A stretch of DNA of 64,000 nucleotides, from NCBI GenBank assembly GCA_036506155.1, contig DASXSF010000157.1:62001-126000 (forward strand), given 5' to 3'. Both the position numbers and the translations under genes were made by a program. This document shows, one piece after another, positions 62,663 through 64,000 of the stretch. This stretch comes from DASXRA01 sp036506155 (lineage in GTDB: Bacteria > Actinomycetota > Actinomycetes > Mycobacteriales > Jatrophihabitantaceae). The notes under the pieces were generated by a model. It was given only the letters and a program-made list of their open reading frames with translations. It was not told where the DNA came from and ran no database searches. Position 1 is the stretch's first letter. Each line of letters starts with the position of its first letter.

Positions 62663-63294
62663 TCCGCCGGGCTGACGCCGCCGGGGACCTGGCTGGCGCG
62701 GGACACGATGTGGTCGACGAACCCGTACTCCACTGCTTCGGCCGCAGTGAACCACCGGTCGCGGTCGCCGTCGACGATGATCTGCTCGACGCTCTTGCCG
62801 GTGTGCTCAGCGGTGATTTCTGCGAGCTCCTGCTTGCTGAGATTCCACTGCTCGGCCTGGATTTTGATGTCCGACGCCGTACCGCCCAGGCCCGCCGAGC
62901 CCTGGTGCATCAGGATCCGTGCGTGCGGCAGTGCGTAACGCTTGCCCCGCGTGCCCGCCGAGAGCAGGAACTGGCCCATCGACGCCGCCAGCCCGAGCGC
63001 CCAGGTGGCGACGTCGCACTCGATCAGTTCCATTGTGTCGAAGATGGCCATGCCGGCGGTGACCGAGCCACCCGGCGAGTTGATGTAGAGGTTGACGTCG
63101 CGCTTGGGGTCCTCGGCCGCGAGCAGTAGCAGCTGTGCGCAGATCTGGTTGGCGATCGCGTCGTCGACCGGCTGGCCGAGGAAGATGATCCGCTCTCGTA
63201 GCAGCCGATCGTAGACGGAGTCGTTCAGGTTCATGCCGGCGCCTGGGCTGCGCATCTCCATGATGCGCAGCGGCTGCGGATCGAAGCGGCTCAC
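62659..63294 (-). CDS. clpP1: ATP-dependent Clp protease proteolytic subunit ClpP1
   Basis: This 211-residue subunit has S105 (LAASMGQF), H130 (LMHQGSAG) and YINSPGGSVTAGMAIFD. With ClpP2 it makes the two-ring chamber. GTG 63294 follows GGAAGG by 8 bases. The 86-base gap to tig holds a hairpin; no clear ClgR operator could be assigned. Confidence 0.95.
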   Translation of the reverse strand: MSRFDPQPLRIMEMRSPGAGMNLNDSVYDRLLRERIIFLGQPVDDAIANQICAQLLLLAAEDPKRDVNLYINSPGGSVTAGMAIFDTMELIECDVATWALGLAASMGQFLLSAGTRGKRYALPHARILMHQGSAGLGGTASDIKIQAEQWNLSKQELAEITAEHTGKSVEQIIVDGDRDRWFTAAEAVEYGFVDHIVSRASQVPGGVSPAE

Positions 63295-63352
63295 GGTACG
63301 GACCTTCCTTCGAGCTCGGGTGTTCCTTCGAACCTAATCGACCGGTGCGCGC

Positions 63353-63376
63353 AACCGCCGCCCGCCGAGGGCGGTT
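63353..63376 (-). terminator. Hairpin after tig
   Basis: AACCGCC (63353-63359) and GGCGGTT (63370-63376) pair exactly around a 10-base loop immediately downstream of the tig stop. No U-tract follows, so termination strength is doubtful; it may separate tig from the clp operon. Confidence 0.4.
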
Positions 63377-63380
63377 TCGC

Positions 63381-64000
63381 TCATGGCGTGACGTCTTCCT
63401 CCTCGATGGGCGCCAGGGTGCTTGCCTCGGGGGCGGGCAGCGAGGACAGGTCGACCTTGTTGCCGGACGCATCCGTGATGGTTGCCGACTCGAGCACACC
63501 GGCCAGCGCCTTGTTGCGGCGCACATCGGCCATGAGTGCAGCCAGGTTGCCCGCCTCGACGATCTGGTTGGCGAAATCCTTGGGCGGCATGTTGTAGCGG
63601 GCCGCCTGGCGGACCAGGTACTCGGTCAGCTCGGCGTCCGCGACAGTTACCTGCTCCGCGTCCGCGATCGCATCCAGGATGAACTGGGCGCGCACCGACT
63701 TCTCCGCCGATTCGCGCAACTCAGCGGTAAACGCCTCGCGGGTCTTGCCCTCGCTTGCGAGCAGCTCCTCGAAGAGCTTGTCGTCGTGACCCAGTGAATG
63801 GACGACGTCGTGCTCGCGGTAGCCCACCTCGGCCTGCACCGCCGATTCGGGTACCGGGAAGTCGGCCGACTCGACCAGCTTCTCGACGAGCCGGTCCCGG
63901 GCTTGGCTGCCTTGGCTCAGCGTCTTCGCGCGAACGAGCCGCTCCCGCAAATCGGCGCGCAGTTCGTCGATGGTGTCGAACTCGCTGGCCAGTTGGGCGA
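63381..64000 (-). CDS. tig: Trigger factor, C-terminal part (5' end outside window)
   Basis: This is the C-terminal ~205 residues of the ribosome-bound chaperone and prolyl isomerase. EFDTIDELRADLRERLVRAK through ADFPVPESAVQAEVGYRE and RAQFILDAIADAEQVTVADA match the substrate-cradle arms. It ends with an acidic tail EASTLAPIEEEDVTP. The frame is open to the window edge (the apparent start at 63950 is internal). The ribosome-binding and PPIase domains lie outside. Upstream of clpP1 as is usual. Confidence 0.95.
   Translation of the reverse strand, partial: AQLASEFDTIDELRADLRERLVRAKTLSQGSQARDRLVEKLVESADFPVPESAVQAEVGYREHDVVHSLGHDDKLFEELLASEGKTREAFTAELRESAEKSVRAQFILDAIADAEQVTVADAELTEYLVRQAARYNMPPKDFANQIVEAGNLAALMADVRRNKALAGVLESATITDASGNKVDLSSLPAPEASTLAPIEEEDVTP

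Noticed and set aside
63295..63352. ClgR operator upstream of clpP1
   Set aside because: A GGTTGCGCGCACC-like palindrome exists but does not fit the ClgR consensus well enough to claim.

Overview
The window comes from a high-GC actinobacterium. The evidence is the very strong G/C preference at third codon positions, the frequent GTG and TTG starts, the paired clpP1-clpP2 genes and actinobacteria-specific families (DUF4233, DUF1707, TIGR03936/TIGR03960, a gpgP-like phosphatase). A complete mreB-mreC-mreD-PBP2-rodA wall-elongation cluster argues against mycobacteria and corynebacteria and fits a Frankiales/Jatrophihabitans/Streptomyces-like lineage. No rRNA, tRNA, CRISPR array or complete insertion sequence was seen.

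The backbone is a long, almost unbroken minus-strand series of conserved housekeeping genes. Read in transcription order (high to low coordinate) it runs: tig, clpP1, clpP2, clpX; valS, folC, DUF4233, ndk; mreB, mreC, mreD, PBP2, rodA; the TIGR03960 and TIGR03936 radical-SAM pair; rne, rplU, rpmA, obg, proB, proA; nadD, rsfS, gpgP, leuS, degV, comEA, holA; lepA; hemW, hrcA, dnaJ, rsmE. Many neighbours overlap by ATGA, so they are probably translationally coupled.

Plus-strand or accessory modules interrupt the backbone. (1) 1-2.2 kb: an aldehyde dehydrogenase end and a three-gene molybdo-oxidoreductase cassette. (2) 7.2-11 kb: a secreted guanyl-type RNase with its barstar-like inhibitor, a dienelactone hydrolase with a DUF6295 protein, a quinone oxidoreductase, a Nudix hydrolase and a 2H phosphoesterase. 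(3) 11-12.3 kb: an NlpC/P60 wall hydrolase behind a c-di-AMP (ydaO) riboswitch. (4) 12.9-18.3 kb: a hydrolase-LuxR hybrid regulator, an MddA-like membrane methyltransferase, a GNAT, a SnoaL-like protein and an ROK regulator, with poorly coding gaps. (5) 29.2-30.6 kb: a two-component system collapsed by an internal deletion. (6) 47.7-49.6 kb: a gene relic and a secreted BNR-repeat (sialidase-like) protein. (7) 54.5-60.4 kb: a GNAT, an MFS exporter and a MacB/FtsX-type ABC exporter.

The most unusual signals are these: a leuS leader coding a 12-residue peptide with three consecutive Leu codons followed by two strong hairpins, the second with a U-rich tail (a candidate leucine attenuator); one-base frameshifts in leuS and in the BNR protein gene; comEA directly abutting holA with no comEC between them; the sensor-kinase/response-regulator deletion scar; a four-copy dispersed repeat at gene boundaries; and a 12-bp inverted repeat bounding about 270 bp of non-coding DNA.
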